NCBI RefSeq assembly: GCF_947492645.1
Contig: NZ_CANLMZ010000003.1
Span: 1 to 64,000 of the forward strand
Source: an uncultured Pontibacter sp.
GTDB taxonomy: Bacteria; Bacteroidota; Bacteroidia; Cytophagales; Hymenobacteraceae
Length of the DNA stretch: 64,000 nucleotides
Direction of reading: 5' to 3'
In this document: piece by piece, positions 19,630 through 28,380 of the stretch
How the letters are laid out: each line of letters starts with the position of its first letter
How positions within the stretch are numbered: position 1 is the stretch's first letter
Translations under genes and position numbers: made by a program
Notes under the pieces: generated by a model
Database searches by the model: none
The model's input: the letters and a program-made list of their open reading frames with translations, nothing else
What the model was told of the DNA's origin: nothing

Positions 19630-19867
19630 GCTTTATTGCGCTGCTGTTTGTATCTTATACTTAAAACAAACTTTATACTTATGAACCTATTGCTGCAACA
19701 CTCAAGTCTATGGCCCCGTGCTTTAGCTATTATAAGTGGAAGCGGTTATACTTTGCCAAACCTTAAATACCTATAAACTTCCCGAAATATTACGAGATAG
19801 TTTACTGACGTTTTTAGGTTATAAACACATCTCCGATTCATAACTCAACAATTTATAATTCATTAGC

Positions 19868-20665
19868 GTGCTTTTCACCGACCAAATGGGCTACAGCATT
19901 GAGCTGGAGCAACGACCGCAGCGCATCATATCACTTGTGCCCTCCCAAACCGAACTTTTGTTTGATTTAGGCTTAGGAGACAGAGTGGTAGGCATCACCA
20001 AATTCTGCATTCACCCGAAGCAGCAGGTAAAGCAGGTAACTAAAATTGGCGGCACCAAGAACTTTAACTTTGATGTAATCGATCAACTCCAGCCAGACCT
20101 GATCATCGGAAACAAAGAAGAGAATTACCAGGAGGGCATTGAGCAACTGCAGGCAAAGTATAAAGTATGGATGGGTGATATTTATACGTTGGAGGATGCT
20201 TTGGAGATGATTACCCAAATGGGCCAAATAACGGGAACAGCGGCCAAGGCTCTAGCATTTACGCGTGGTATAGCATCCGGCTTTAAACAGCTGCCCCCCC
20301 TGCAACCAAGTATAAAAACAGCCTACTTTATCTGGCGCAACCCTTACATGGTCGTGGGCAGCCATAACATCATAGACCACATCCTGCAGCGCTGCGGTTT
20401 TGTGAACGTTTTTGGCCAACTATCCCGCTACCCTGAAATAACCACAGAACAACTTCAGCAGGCAAACCCGCAGCTTATACTTTTATCATCAGAGCCTTAT
20501 CCTTTTAAAGAAAAGCACTTACAGGAATTTCTGGAGATTTGCCCAAAGGCATGTATAAAAGTAGTGGATGGCGAAATGTTTAGCTGGTACGGCAGCAGAC
20601 TGGCACATGCTCCGGCTTACTTGCAACAAGTATTGGAAGAGGTGAAGCGGGAGCTAATAGTATAG
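19868..20665 (+). CDS. BtuF-like helical-backbone metal receptor, lacking a signal peptide
   Basis: A 265-residue substrate-binding protein of the helical-backbone fold (BtuF/FecB class; vitamin B12 or iron-chelate binding). Seen: PQRIISLVPSQTELLFDLGL, a classic BtuF opening, then GTKNFNFDVIDQLQPDLIIG and the SRLAHAPAYLQ end. The start is GTG at 19868; no ATG precedes it closely and there is no hydrophobic N-terminal segment, so the product appears cytoplasmic and not exported. No permease or ATPase gene adjoins it. Cytoplasmic BtuF-fold proteins of unknown role do exist in related organisms; the ligand is not deduced. Confidence 0.8.
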   Translation: MLFTDQMGYSIELEQRPQRIISLVPSQTELLFDLGLGDRVVGITKFCIHPKQQVKQVTKIGGTKNFNFDVIDQLQPDLIIGNKEENYQEGIEQLQAKYKVWMGDIYTLEDALEMITQMGQITGTAAKALAFTRGIASGFKQLPPLQPSIKTAYFIWRNPYMVVGSHNIIDHILQRCGFVNVFGQLSRYPEITTEQLQQANPQLILLSSEPYPFKEKHLQEFLEICPKACIKVVDGEMFSWYGSRLAHAPAYLQQVLEEVKRELIV

Positions 20666-20676
20666 CTGGCGTTCCT

Positions 20677-21141
20677 CTACAACTTGTCCAGCAATTTCAG
20701 CGCATTTTTAGATACAGCCTCAAAGTAAGCTGCGTCGGCTTTTAGCTGGTTCAGGCTTTTTCCTTTAACCTCACGTTTATTTGTTGGATCTGCTAAAGAG
20801 GTAAGGGTAATGATCTTCCGGATCCGCTGTGTTTGTGCTGCCGTTATACTTTGCGGGTCCAACTCCTGCAGCCGCGCTACAAGCAAATGCCTAAAATCTT
20901 TTTTCTCTAGTGCCTCTTCCTCTAGCAGGCGCATGATGGCCGCCACCACTTCATCTTCATGAGGTGATTCGAGCGCGGCAGAGATAAGCTCGTTAGTCTT
21001 GGGCAAAGGCAGTTTTATAAGTAACTCGTACGCGCCTTGCTGCTCCCCTGCTGTTGTGTAGCACTTCATCCAAAACCTACCCGAGGCTGTATCTTTGTAT
21101 ACTGCAGCCCACCCTCCTGCGGCCTCTTCCATCAGCTGCAT
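20677..21141 (-). CDS. Hypothetical protein downstream of aroA
   Basis: A soluble, mostly helical protein of about 154 residues (from the ATG at 21141), of a family I do not recognise. Seen: GGWAAVYKDTASGRFWMKCY near the start, reminiscent of small beta domains of immunity-type proteins, then leucine/acidic helices. The open frame reaches further, to about 21205, where it overlaps the aroA stop and reads LIAIESRKLYGDAKLINEFV. That part looks like real protein but has no ATG/GTG/TTG start, so either the start is a rare codon or the annotated ATG is correct. It is in the same transcription unit as aroG-aroB-aroA. Confidence 0.6.
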   Translation of the reverse strand: MQLMEEAAGGWAAVYKDTASGRFWMKCYTTAGEQQGAYELLIKLPLPKTNELISAALESPHEDEVVAAIMRLLEEEALEKKDFRHLLVARLQELDPQSITAAQTQRIRKIITLTSLADPTNKREVKGKSLNQLKADAAYFEAVSKNALKLLDKL

Positions 21142-21203
21142 ACTACCAACAAATTCATTTATAAGCTTGGCATCGCCATACAGTTTCCGGCTTTCAATGG
21201 CAA

Positions 21204-22433
21204 TCAGGTGGTATAGGTTATTTCAAATCCGGCTTTTCCCAGGTCTTCCCAAAACCTTGGGTACGATTTCCGGACCACGTTTGGTTCCTGTATTTCGACA
21301 GGCTCGAGTAGGGCAAGTGGTGCAAAAGCCATGGCCATGCGGTGGTCCTGGTAGGTGCGGAAGGAAAGTTGTTTTTTGGTGATGATCCCTGGCTCCATCC
21401 TGAAAACGCCCGGTGTTACTTCTTCCATGGTAGAGCCCATACCAAGTAATTCTATCTGCAGCGCCTGTATGCGGTCTGTTTCTTTTATACGGAGACTCTC
21501 CAAACCAGTAAGCTCCAGGGTTACGCCTAAGGCGGCACATAGGGCAACTATTGTTTGGGCAAGATCGGGGCATTGGCTAAAATCATAGGAAAGGTGCTTC
21601 TCCAGCCGCTTTTTGGATAGCGTTATACCTGCTTCAGAGTAGGTAGTATAAACACCTAGGTGCTGCATTATTTCAGCCACAGCGCTATCACCCTGAAAAG
21701 AATTCTCTTTTAAACCCAGCAACGTTACTTCGGCTTCTTTAGCCAACGCCACTATACTATACCAATAGCTCGCCGCCGACCAATCGGATTCCACGTGGAA
21801 GCTGTTAGGTTTATACTTCTGGGCTGGAACAGTAATGGTATTTTCCTCGAAAGTAGCCTCTACACCAAAGTGCTGCATCAGCGAGAGCGTCATATCTATA
21901 TAAGGCTTAGACCCTATCTTGCCTTCCAGGTTAAGCACCAAGCCCTCCGGAAGCAGCGGCGCCACCATCAACAAAGCCGAAATATACTGGCTGCTGATAT
22001 CTGAGCGGATAGTAAGCTCGCTTTTGCCACTACCACTAAAGCCATTTATTTTAAGAGGCGGGTAACCTTCCTCGCCAAGGTAATTTATACTTGCTCCAAG
22101 TTCACGCAGCGCATCCACCAATACCTTAATAGGCCGCTGACACATGCGCTCAGTTCCAGTTAAAACTTTCTGCTGTCCGGTAATGGCATAATAAGCAGTT
22201 AAGAAACGCATAACAGTACCTGCATCTTCTGCATTTATCTCTTCAGCATCGCGCTGTAGCAAGCGCTGGAGCAGCTGTGTGTCGTTTGCTTCAGAAAGGT
22301 TATCCACCTGAGAAGTGGCCCCAGCAAGTGCTGAGATGATAAGCGCGCGGTTTGCCTCGCTTTTAGAGGCAGGCAATTTTATACTTGTATGTATATGGCC
22401 GGTTTGGTGGCTAAGTGTAAGGCTTTGGCTCAT
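21204..22433 (-). CDS. aroA: 3-phosphoshikimate 1-carboxyvinyltransferase (EPSP synthase)
   Basis: A 409-residue EPSP synthase, the sixth step of the shikimate pathway, joining PEP to shikimate-3-phosphate. Seen: KLPASKSEANRALIISALAG (usual LPGSKSxSNR block, with Ala for Gly), EDAGTVMRFLTAYYAITGQ (the GTxMR box), SDISSQYISALLMVAPLL, SLRIKETDRIQALQIELLGM, and the TYQDHRMAMAFAPLALL end. ATG at 22433, overlapping the aroB stop by four bases (ATGA), so the two are coupled. The glycine replacements in the first block are common in Bacteroidota AroA. Confidence 0.95.
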   Translation of the reverse strand: MSQSLTLSHQTGHIHTSIKLPASKSEANRALIISALAGATSQVDNLSEANDTQLLQRLLQRDAEEINAEDAGTVMRFLTAYYAITGQQKVLTGTERMCQRPIKVLVDALRELGASINYLGEEGYPPLKINGFSGSGKSELTIRSDISSQYISALLMVAPLLPEGLVLNLEGKIGSKPYIDMTLSLMQHFGVEATFEENTITVPAQKYKPNSFHVESDWSAASYWYSIVALAKEAEVTLLGLKENSFQGDSAVAEIMQHLGVYTTYSEAGITLSKKRLEKHLSYDFSQCPDLAQTIVALCAALGVTLELTGLESLRIKETDRIQALQIELLGMGSTMEEVTPGVFRMEPGIITKKQLSFRTYQDHRMAMAFAPLALLEPVEIQEPNVVRKSYPRFWEDLGKAGFEITYTT

Positions 22434-23467
22434 AGCAAAGAGTAATAGCGTAACGATTCGATTATTTGCTGCACCGTTACAGGCTGATCGTAAACGGCTT
22501 TACCGATACCGTTAAGTAAAGTACAGTTTATTGTAGTGCGGGAATTCTTTTTATCCTGAAGCGCGAACTGTGCTATGCTTTGAATGTCTGCTTCCGTTAA
22601 AGGCACCTTTTCATAAATTGATACCAGGAAAGTCTCGATCTTATCCAGCGCCTCCTGTGGCAGCAGCTCATGGTTAACGGATAGCCAGGCCTCGCATAGC
22701 ATGCCTACAGCCACGGCTTCGCCATGTAAAAGCTCTCTTCCAGGTTTATCCATCAAGTAACTTTCTACGGCATGCCCTACAGTATGGCCAAAGTTCAGCA
22801 CCTTGCGGTAACCTCTTTCTAAGGGGTCTGCCGCTACAACTTCAGACTTTATACTTACTGAGTGGCGTATCAGCTCTTCCCAATCCTCTGTAAACAAACC
22901 TACATGGCGCTGCTCCTGAAAAGCTGCTGCATCTGCAATAAGCCAATGCTTTATAATTTCGGCATAACCGGATTTCAGTTGCTGCGGCGAGAGTGTCTGC
23001 AGAAAACCAGGATTGATGAAGACTGCCTGGGGCTCTTTGTACACGCCAATATGGTTTTTAAGCCCATGAAAGTCAATGCCGGTTTTGCCTCCCACGCTGG
23101 CATCTACCTGCGCGAGTAAGGTAGTAGGCACTTGCACAAAGTATAAACCACGCTTAAAAACTGCGGCACAGAATCCACCCATATCGCCAATAACACCACC
23201 GCCTACGTTTACCAGCACCGACCAGCGGTCCAGGTTTAGCTCTGTCATGCGCTGCCATATATACTCGCAGGTTTGCAGGGTTTTGTTTTCCTCTCCGCTT
23301 TTTACCTGTATAAGCTCATGCTCAGGTAAGTATGGTTTTAGGGCGGGGTAGCAATGGGCCAATGTATTTTCATCAACCAGTACGGCTACTTTACTAAAGG
23401 CTCTGTTTTGCAGCACCGTCGTTAACTCCTGCAAGGCGTCTTGGCCAATATAGATAGCTTCTGTCAT
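22430..23467 (-). CDS. aroB: 3-dehydroquinate synthase
   Basis: A 345-residue zinc/NAD-dependent 3-dehydroquinate synthase, step two of the shikimate pathway (DAHP to 3-dehydroquinate). Seen: VNVGGGVIGDMGGFCAAVFK (NAD-binding GGG), FVQVPTTLLAQVDASVGGKT, AEIIKHWLI, KVLNFGHTVGHAVESYL with zinc-binding His, and HGEAVAVGMLCEAWLS. Normal family length. It lies 53 bases downstream of the DAHP synthase/chorismate mutase gene and overlaps aroA, so it is the middle gene of the operon. Confidence 0.96.
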   Translation of the reverse strand: MTEAIYIGQDALQELTTVLQNRAFSKVAVLVDENTLAHCYPALKPYLPEHELIQVKSGEENKTLQTCEYIWQRMTELNLDRWSVLVNVGGGVIGDMGGFCAAVFKRGLYFVQVPTTLLAQVDASVGGKTGIDFHGLKNHIGVYKEPQAVFINPGFLQTLSPQQLKSGYAEIIKHWLIADAAAFQEQRHVGLFTEDWEELIRHSVSIKSEVVAADPLERGYRKVLNFGHTVGHAVESYLMDKPGRELLHGEAVAVGMLCEAWLSVNHELLPQEALDKIETFLVSIYEKVPLTEADIQSIAQFALQDKKNSRTTINCTLLNGIGKAVYDQPVTVQQIIESLRYYSLL

Positions 23468-23520
23468 TTTAAATCAGGAAGTATAAGAGTTGGGATACTG
23501 CATCGGGCAGCAATATATGC

Positions 23521-24609
23521 CTAATCCTCGTTTAGAATTTGCGTTTGCTTTCGAATAGATTCAACGTGAATCAGTTTATACAGTTCAGCTACAAAGTCCG
23601 GGGTAATACCAGCTTCTTCGGCCCACTCGGCACGGCTCCTGAAAATTTCTTTCCAGCGCTCCAGCTGCAGCACCTGCACATTATTCTGCTTTTTATACTC
23701 CCCGATTTGCTCTACCAGGGCCATCCGCTTTGCCAGCGCAGCAATAATATCGTGGTCGGCAGCGTCTATTTGCAAACGCAGTTCTTCGGCGCGGTTTACC
23801 AGCTCCACATCATCGTAGTTTGTTTTGCGCACCTGCAGCTTTTCAAATATCTCAGCAAGCCTTGCTGGGGTTACCTGCTGCTCTGCATCACTAAGGGCAT
23901 GGTCGGGGTCTGGGTGTGTTTCGATCATCACACCGTCGTAACCTAAATCCAATGCCTTCTGCGATACCGGAAATATAAGATCCCGATTGCCGGCAATGTG
24001 GCTGGGGTCAACAATAATGGGCAAGCTTTGGAAACGGGCTTTCAGTTCGATGGGTATTTGCCACACCGGCGCATTTCTATACTTTGATTTCTGGTAAGAG
24101 GAAAAGCCGCGATGTATGGCCGCCAAATCGGTAACACCTGCGTTGTAGATCCGCTCAATGGCACCAATCCATAGTGCCAGGTCTGGGTTTACAGGGTTTT
24201 TCACCATTACCGGCACCTGCACTCCTTTCAGGGCATCGGCAATCTCCTGCACCGCAAATGGGTTAACGGTTGTGCGGGCGCCAATCCAAAGCACATCAAT
24301 GCCATAGTTCAGGGCCTCTTCTACGTGGCGTGCTGTGGCTACTTCTGTTGTAACTTTTAAACCGAATTCCTGCTTTACCTGCTTCAGCCAGGCCAGGCCT
24401 TTAAATCCAACACCCTCAAAAGAATTTGGCCTGGAACGTGGCTTCCAGATACCTGCCCTGAACAAGTGTATGTTTTGTTGTGCCAGCGCCTGCGCTGTTT
24501 GCATTACCTGCGCCTCACTCTCCGCACTACATGGGCCTGCAATCCTTAGCGGCCTGTTTTCTCCTGCACGTAGCTTCGCAAAAAAAGACTCTTTATAATT
24601 AAATTTCAT
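23521..24609 (-). CDS. Bifunctional 3-deoxy-7-phosphoheptulonate synthase / chorismate mutase
   Basis: A 362-residue fusion enzyme: an N-terminal type I-beta DAHP synthase (residues about 1-265; RIAGPCSAESEAQVMQTAQA, FRAGIWKPRSRPNSFEGVG, VMVKNPVNPDLALWIGAIER, IVDPSHIAGNRDLI, GVMIETHPDPDHALSD) and a C-terminal AroQ chorismate mutase helical domain (about 270-362; LRLQIDAADHDIIAALAKRM, VQVLQLERWKEIF). It catalyses the first step of aromatic synthesis and the first committed step to Phe/Tyr. In this fusion the mutase part also serves in feedback control in studied relatives. First gene of the aroB-aroA unit; ATG at 24609. No leader peptide or attenuator was seen upstream. Confidence 0.95.
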   Translation of the reverse strand: MKFNYKESFFAKLRAGENRPLRIAGPCSAESEAQVMQTAQALAQQNIHLFRAGIWKPRSRPNSFEGVGFKGLAWLKQVKQEFGLKVTTEVATARHVEEALNYGIDVLWIGARTTVNPFAVQEIADALKGVQVPVMVKNPVNPDLALWIGAIERIYNAGVTDLAAIHRGFSSYQKSKYRNAPVWQIPIELKARFQSLPIIVDPSHIAGNRDLIFPVSQKALDLGYDGVMIETHPDPDHALSDAEQQVTPARLAEIFEKLQVRKTNYDDVELVNRAEELRLQIDAADHDIIAALAKRMALVEQIGEYKKQNNVQVLQLERWKEIFRSRAEWAEEAGITPDFVAELYKLIHVESIRKQTQILNED

Positions 24610-24806
24610 TTGTCCGCGTTAATGCTGTAAAGTTAACCTTTGTTGAGACAAATGACCACTAAATATGTGTTTAAACAAGTTCACACCTATTACTATAGTT
24701 ATACTTTAGCCGCCATAGCTCTTCCTAACTTAGAACATGCTGCCACCCAGAACTGTTTCTGTTTTAACTTATGCACAAAATAAGTCGTACTTGGGCCTCT
24801 AAAAGG

Positions 24807-24836
24807 TTGTGAACTATACCTGAAGCAGTATCTTTG
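24807..24836 (+). promoter_or_regulatory. Bacteroidota-type promoter for proline dehydrogenase
   Basis: TTGTG at 24807-24811 (-33 box), then 17 bases, then TATCTTTG at 24829-24836, matching the TAnnTTTG -7 consensus of Bacteroidota sigma-A. The start codon of the gene follows 20 bases later. Positions are seen in the sequence; activity is inferred. Confidence 0.65.
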
Positions 24837-24855
24837 CAGCGCAAAATTTCTTTAC

Positions 24856-26040
24856 ATGAATCCGATTACAAAAGTCTCTTTCGATAATACAGCCGTAGCC
24901 TTTTCATCAAAATCCGACGCTGAATTATACAAAATGTACCTGCTGTTTAAGTCCATGAACAGCAACACCTTTGTAAAGGTAGGCGGCAATCTTCTGAACC
25001 TGGCCCTTAACCTGCACCTACCTGTAAGCTTTATTATCAAACCCACCATCTTCAACCACTTTTGCGGAGGCGAAACAATAGAAGAATCAGAGCGTGCCAT
25101 ACGTGAGCTTAGCAAGTATAACATAGGCACCATTCTGGACTACTCCGTAGAGGGCGAGGGCGATGACAAAAGCTTTGATGCCACCCGCGACGAACTGCTT
25201 CGTGCCATTGAGAAAGCCCATGGCAATAAGAACATTCCTTTCGCAGTATTTAAGATTACAGGCTTAATCGATATCAACCTGCTGGAGAAGGTACAAAACA
25301 AACAGGAGTTATCTGTTAATGAGCGAGCAGCGTTTGAGCGTGGCCGTGATCGTGTAAACGAGATCTGCAAGAGCTGTTACCAACGCGACGTTCGTGTTTT
25401 TGTGGATGCCGAGGAAAGCTGGATACAGGAAACGATAGATAACCTGACTTACGAAATGATGGCGCTTTACAACAAAGAGAAAGCCAACATCTACAACACT
25501 TACCAGCTATACCGCCACGATCGCCTGGATGTAATTCAGCGCGATTATGATACTGCTGTGAAGAATGGCTACTACCTGGGTGCAAAGTTGGTACGCGGGG
25601 CTTATATGGAGAAAGAGCGCAAGCGCGCGCAGCAGGAAGGCTACGAAAGCCCGATAAACCCAACCAAGCAAGCATCAGACGATCTGTTCAACAAGGCACT
25701 CCTGTTCTGCATGGAGCACATCGACAGAATATCTTTCTGCAACGGCACACACAACGAGGACAGCTGCTACCTGCTGATGGACCTGATGGAGAAGCATAAC
25801 ATTGCTCCTAACGACCCACGCGTATACTTTGCGCAACTATTTGGCATGAGCGACAACCTATCTTACAACCTGGCTGATGCAGGCTACAACGTAGCTAAAT
25901 ATGTGCCATACGGCCCTGTAAAAGAGGTTATGCCATACTTGCTTCGCAGAGCAAACGAAAATACAGCCATTGCCGGACAAAGCAGCCGCGAGTTTCAGCT
26001 TATAAGAAGCGAGATAGAGCGCCGCAAAGCAAAAAAATAG
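24856..26040 (+). CDS. Proline dehydrogenase
   Basis: A 394-residue FAD-linked proline dehydrogenase (PRODH TIM-barrel), oxidising proline to pyrroline-5-carboxylate. Seen: FNHFCGGETIEESERAIREL, then VRVFVDAEESWIQETIDNLT, GAKLVRGAYMEKERKRAQQE, SFCNGTHNEDSC, FAQLFGMSDNLSYNLADAGY, VAKYVPYGPVKEVMPYLLRR. The LVRGAYMEKER and YVPYGPV..YLLRR parts are the FAD/substrate-binding signature. Unlike PutA it is monofunctional; the P5C dehydrogenase must be encoded elsewhere. It is single, divergent from the aro operon, with its own promoter and a terminator at 26110. Confidence 0.95.
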   Translation: MNPITKVSFDNTAVAFSSKSDAELYKMYLLFKSMNSNTFVKVGGNLLNLALNLHLPVSFIIKPTIFNHFCGGETIEESERAIRELSKYNIGTILDYSVEGEGDDKSFDATRDELLRAIEKAHGNKNIPFAVFKITGLIDINLLEKVQNKQELSVNERAAFERGRDRVNEICKSCYQRDVRVFVDAEESWIQETIDNLTYEMMALYNKEKANIYNTYQLYRHDRLDVIQRDYDTAVKNGYYLGAKLVRGAYMEKERKRAQQEGYESPINPTKQASDDLFNKALLFCMEHIDRISFCNGTHNEDSCYLLMDLMEKHNIAPNDPRVYFAQLFGMSDNLSYNLADAGYNVAKYVPYGPVKEVMPYLLRRANENTAIAGQSSREFQLIRSEIERRKAKK

Positions 26041-26109
26041 CCAAGAGGCCGGTTGTTACAGCTGGCCTTTTTAAAGCACTATGGTATAGATTGGCAAAAG
26101 AGAACAAAA

Positions 26110-26144
26110 AAGCGGGACCCCGCACTAAGTACGAGGTCCCGCTT
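26110..26144. terminator. Bidirectional hairpin terminator
   Basis: AAGCGGGACC pairs with GGTCCCGCTT between the convergent proline dehydrogenase and acidic-lipoprotein genes. It has A- and T-runs on the two sides. Confidence 0.7.
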
Positions 26145-26187
26145 TGTGTTTCGAACTATAAGCTATTCGCTGTAGTTCTTGCAGAAA

Positions 26188-26379
26188 TTACTGTACTGGA
26201 GCAACAGTAGTGTCAGCGTCAACAGCAGTAGTATCTTCTACTACAGTCTCTTCTACAACTGGAGTCTCTTCTACGATCTCAGTTTCAGTAGCTTCAGTTT
26301 CAGTAGTTGCTTCTTCGCTAGTGCAAGCTGTGAAAGAAAGGGCAAGAGCTACGATTGCGAAAGTGAATAAATTTTTCAT
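26188..26379 (-). CDS. Small acidic lipoprotein
   Basis: A 63-residue lipoprotein. Residues 1-18 form a type II signal (LFTFAIVALALSFTAC; lipobox FTAC). The mature part (SEEATTETEATETEIVEE...) is almost only Glu, Thr, Val and Asp. No fold or family can be named; it is probably an envelope-anchored disordered peptide of the kind common near stress genes in Bacteroidota. The start is ATGAAAAATTTATTC. It is oriented against the sigma-factor gene at 26524, from which it is separated by 144 bases that hold both promoters. Confidence 0.7.
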   Translation of the reverse strand: MKNLFTFAIVALALSFTACTSEEATTETEATETEIVEETPVVEETVVEDTTAVDADTTVAPVQ

Positions 26380-26523
26380 TTTGTGTTTGTGATTAAGTGT
26401 TTTGTTTCGATTTTGGAACTTTATACCGAGACGGCGAATAGGTAACCCGCCTTTTTTAAAAAATTAAAATTATTTTTTTCGTGGGTTACAATCCTGCTTT
26501 TAATGTATTAAAAATTGACTGGA

Positions 26524-27099
26524 ATGAAGAAGAGTTTGTATGAGACGGATGAGGCGGTGATGGAAGGTATCCGGCGCAGCGATGACCGTGCGTTGGCCTA
26601 TCTATACAAACTTCATTTCCCGATGATCTCTCATTTTATTTTGAATAACAGCGGAACCGAAGACGAGGCCAAGGACATTTACCAGGAAGGCGTTATCGTG
26701 TTCTACGAAAAAATAAAAGACAACAGCCTGGAGCTTAGTTGCCAGATAAAAACCTACCTGTACTCTGTGTGCAGGCGGTTGTGGCTAAAACGCTTGGCTG
26801 AAAAAGGGAGATACGCTACAAAATTAGAGGACACAGATAATTTTGTAGCTGTAGAGGAAGACACAGACCAGCACGAGGAACAGGAAAAACAGTTCGGCGT
26901 GATGGGCGAAGCGCTGGGACAGTTAGGAGAACCCTGCAAATCGCTTCTGGAAGATTATTATATACATACGCATAGCATGCAGGCTATTTCGGATAAGTTT
27001 GGCTATACCAATTCTGATACAGCTAAAAACCAAAAGTATAAATGCCTGCAACGCCTGAAAAAGTTATTCTTTGCCACCTATAAGCCAGGGGTTAGATAA
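26524..27099 (+). CDS. ECF-type RNA polymerase sigma factor
   Basis: A 191-residue sigma-70-family ECF sigma factor. Region 2 spans about 20-95 (RALAYLYKLHFPMISHFILN, DEAKDIYQEGVIVFYEKI, LYSVCRRLWLKRL) and region 4 about 130-185 (LLEDYYIHTHSMQAISDKFG, AKNQKYKCLQRLKKLF, a helix-turn-helix for -35 recognition). Region 4 starts with an acidic spacer (EEDTDQHEEQEKQ). I use the ATG at 26524; a TTG nine bases upstream is in frame but less likely. Forty-three bases downstream, same strand, is the predicted anti-sigma/protease fusion. They probably form one regulatory pair. Target genes are unknown; the nearby lipoproteins are candidates. Confidence 0.9.
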   Translation: MKKSLYETDEAVMEGIRRSDDRALAYLYKLHFPMISHFILNNSGTEDEAKDIYQEGVIVFYEKIKDNSLELSCQIKTYLYSVCRRLWLKRLAEKGRYATKLEDTDNFVAVEEDTDQHEEQEKQFGVMGEALGQLGEPCKSLLEDYYIHTHSMQAISDKFGYTNSDTAKNQKYKCLQRLKKLFFATYKPGVR

Positions 27100-27142
27100 A
27101 GGGCTTACTATTAAACTGGTTGAGGCCAAATATTAGAAGAAG

Positions 27143-28228
27143 ATGTTAGAGTACCGCGCTTACGAACAAATTGAACGCTACCTGAACGGCGAGATGGCAG
27201 TAGAAGAACAACAGGCTTTTGAAGCGCTGTTGCGAACAGATGTGCGCCTTTCGGAGCAGGTACGTGAGCATAAGCAACTGCTGGACTCTATGCAGCAGTA
27301 CGGGCAGCGCCAGGCGCTGAAACAGAAGCTCCAAAACATCCATTCTGAAATGGAGGCTGAAACCATGGAGGCCTCACCAAACACCTGGAGAGTATTCTGG
27401 AACCGCCACATGCAAACCGTTGCAGTAGCCGCCAGCGTATCTTTGCTATCAGTATTTGGCACACTTTGGAGCGTACAGCAGTTAAAGGCACCGGTACAGC
27501 AGCAGACTGCCCGATACGTAGAGCTTCGCCGCGAAGTGGAACGCCTCAAGAAAACGCAAACAGCTATCATGAACGGCATAAACGATGCCTCTAAACCTGC
27601 GCCACGTGCAGCAGCCTTTAGCGGCACCGGCTTTGCTATATCCGCCGATGGCTACCTGGTTACCAGTTCTCATGTGGTAGAAGGTGCAGACTCCATCATG
27701 ATCGAAAATAAAGCCGGCCTGAAGTATAAAGTAAGCGAAGTATACCGCGACGAAATACATGACCTTTCTATACTAAAGATAGCTGATTCTACATTTGGCG
27801 GGTTCGGGAAACTGCCGTATACTTTTAAAACAAATGAGTCTGAACTTGGCGAGAAGGTGTTTACGCTGGGTTACCCGCGCGAGGATATCGTTTTCGGGGA
27901 AGGATCGCTTAGCTCCGGCTCCGGTTTTGAAGGCGATACTACCTCTTACCAAATTTCTATTCCGCTTAACCCGGGCAACAGCGGTGGACCTTTACTAGAT
28001 GATAAAGGCAATCTGATTGGCGTAATTAGCGGCAAGCAGGCAGGCCAGGAAGGGGCTGCATTTGCAGTTAAGTCTGCTTACTTATTGCAGATGATCAACG
28101 AATTGCCTGCATCTACAACAATGGCCCCCATGGTGTTGCCAAAGTATAACTCGTTGTTAGGCAACCCACGACCGCAGCAGCTGAAAAAACTTAAAGACTA
28201 CGTATTCGTGGTTAAAGTATACAACTAA
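27143..28228 (+). CDS. Predicted anti-sigma factor fused to a periplasmic trypsin-like (S1C) protease
   Basis: A 361-residue protein with a three-part architecture. Residues 1-80 (AYEQIERYLNGEMAVEEQQA, then FEALLRTDVRLSEQVREHKQ) match the cytoplasmic anti-sigma helical domain common in Bacteroidota, without the zinc-binding CxxC. Residues 90-112 (TVAVAASVSLLSVFGTLWSV) form one membrane span, followed by a coiled coil (ARYVELRREVERLKK). Residues about 155-315 are a trypsin/HtrA-like domain with an apparent triad: His in TSSHVVEG, Asp in EIHDLSILK, Ser in NPGNSGGPLLDDKG. No PDZ domain follows. The protease would lie in the periplasm. Located 43 bases after the ECF gene. Proposed role (inferred): an envelope-stress signal held or released by the protease half. 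Confidence 0.8.
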   Translation: MLEYRAYEQIERYLNGEMAVEEQQAFEALLRTDVRLSEQVREHKQLLDSMQQYGQRQALKQKLQNIHSEMEAETMEASPNTWRVFWNRHMQTVAVAASVSLLSVFGTLWSVQQLKAPVQQQTARYVELRREVERLKKTQTAIMNGINDASKPAPRAAAFSGTGFAISADGYLVTSSHVVEGADSIMIENKAGLKYKVSEVYRDEIHDLSILKIADSTFGGFGKLPYTFKTNESELGEKVFTLGYPREDIVFGEGSLSSGSGFEGDTTSYQISIPLNPGNSGGPLLDDKGNLIGVISGKQAGQEGAAFAVKSAYLLQMINELPASTTMAPMVLPKYNSLLGNPRPQQLKKLKDYVFVVKVYN

Positions 28229-28380
28229 GAGGTTAGCGCGTTTAACTATTTAGCAAAGCCCTTTTTCTAATATTGTTCCTTACCAGCTAGCCTCTCTGAA
28301 GGTTAACATTTTCATTTTGTTTCAGTTTAACAATAGTTGTGCGGGGCACTAACCCCAATACTAAACTATAGAATTGAGCT

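Noticed and set aside
21204-22433. Glyphosate-insensitive (class II) AroA from the altered first motif
   Set aside because: The LPASKSEANR and EDAGTVMR variants occur widely in Bacteroidota AroA; sequence alone does not show insensitivity.
26188-26392. Plus-strand Ser/Val-rich frames at the acidic lipoprotein
   Set aside because: They are the complement of GAA/ACT/GTA codons of the minus-strand lipoprotein, which has a lipobox and a proper start.
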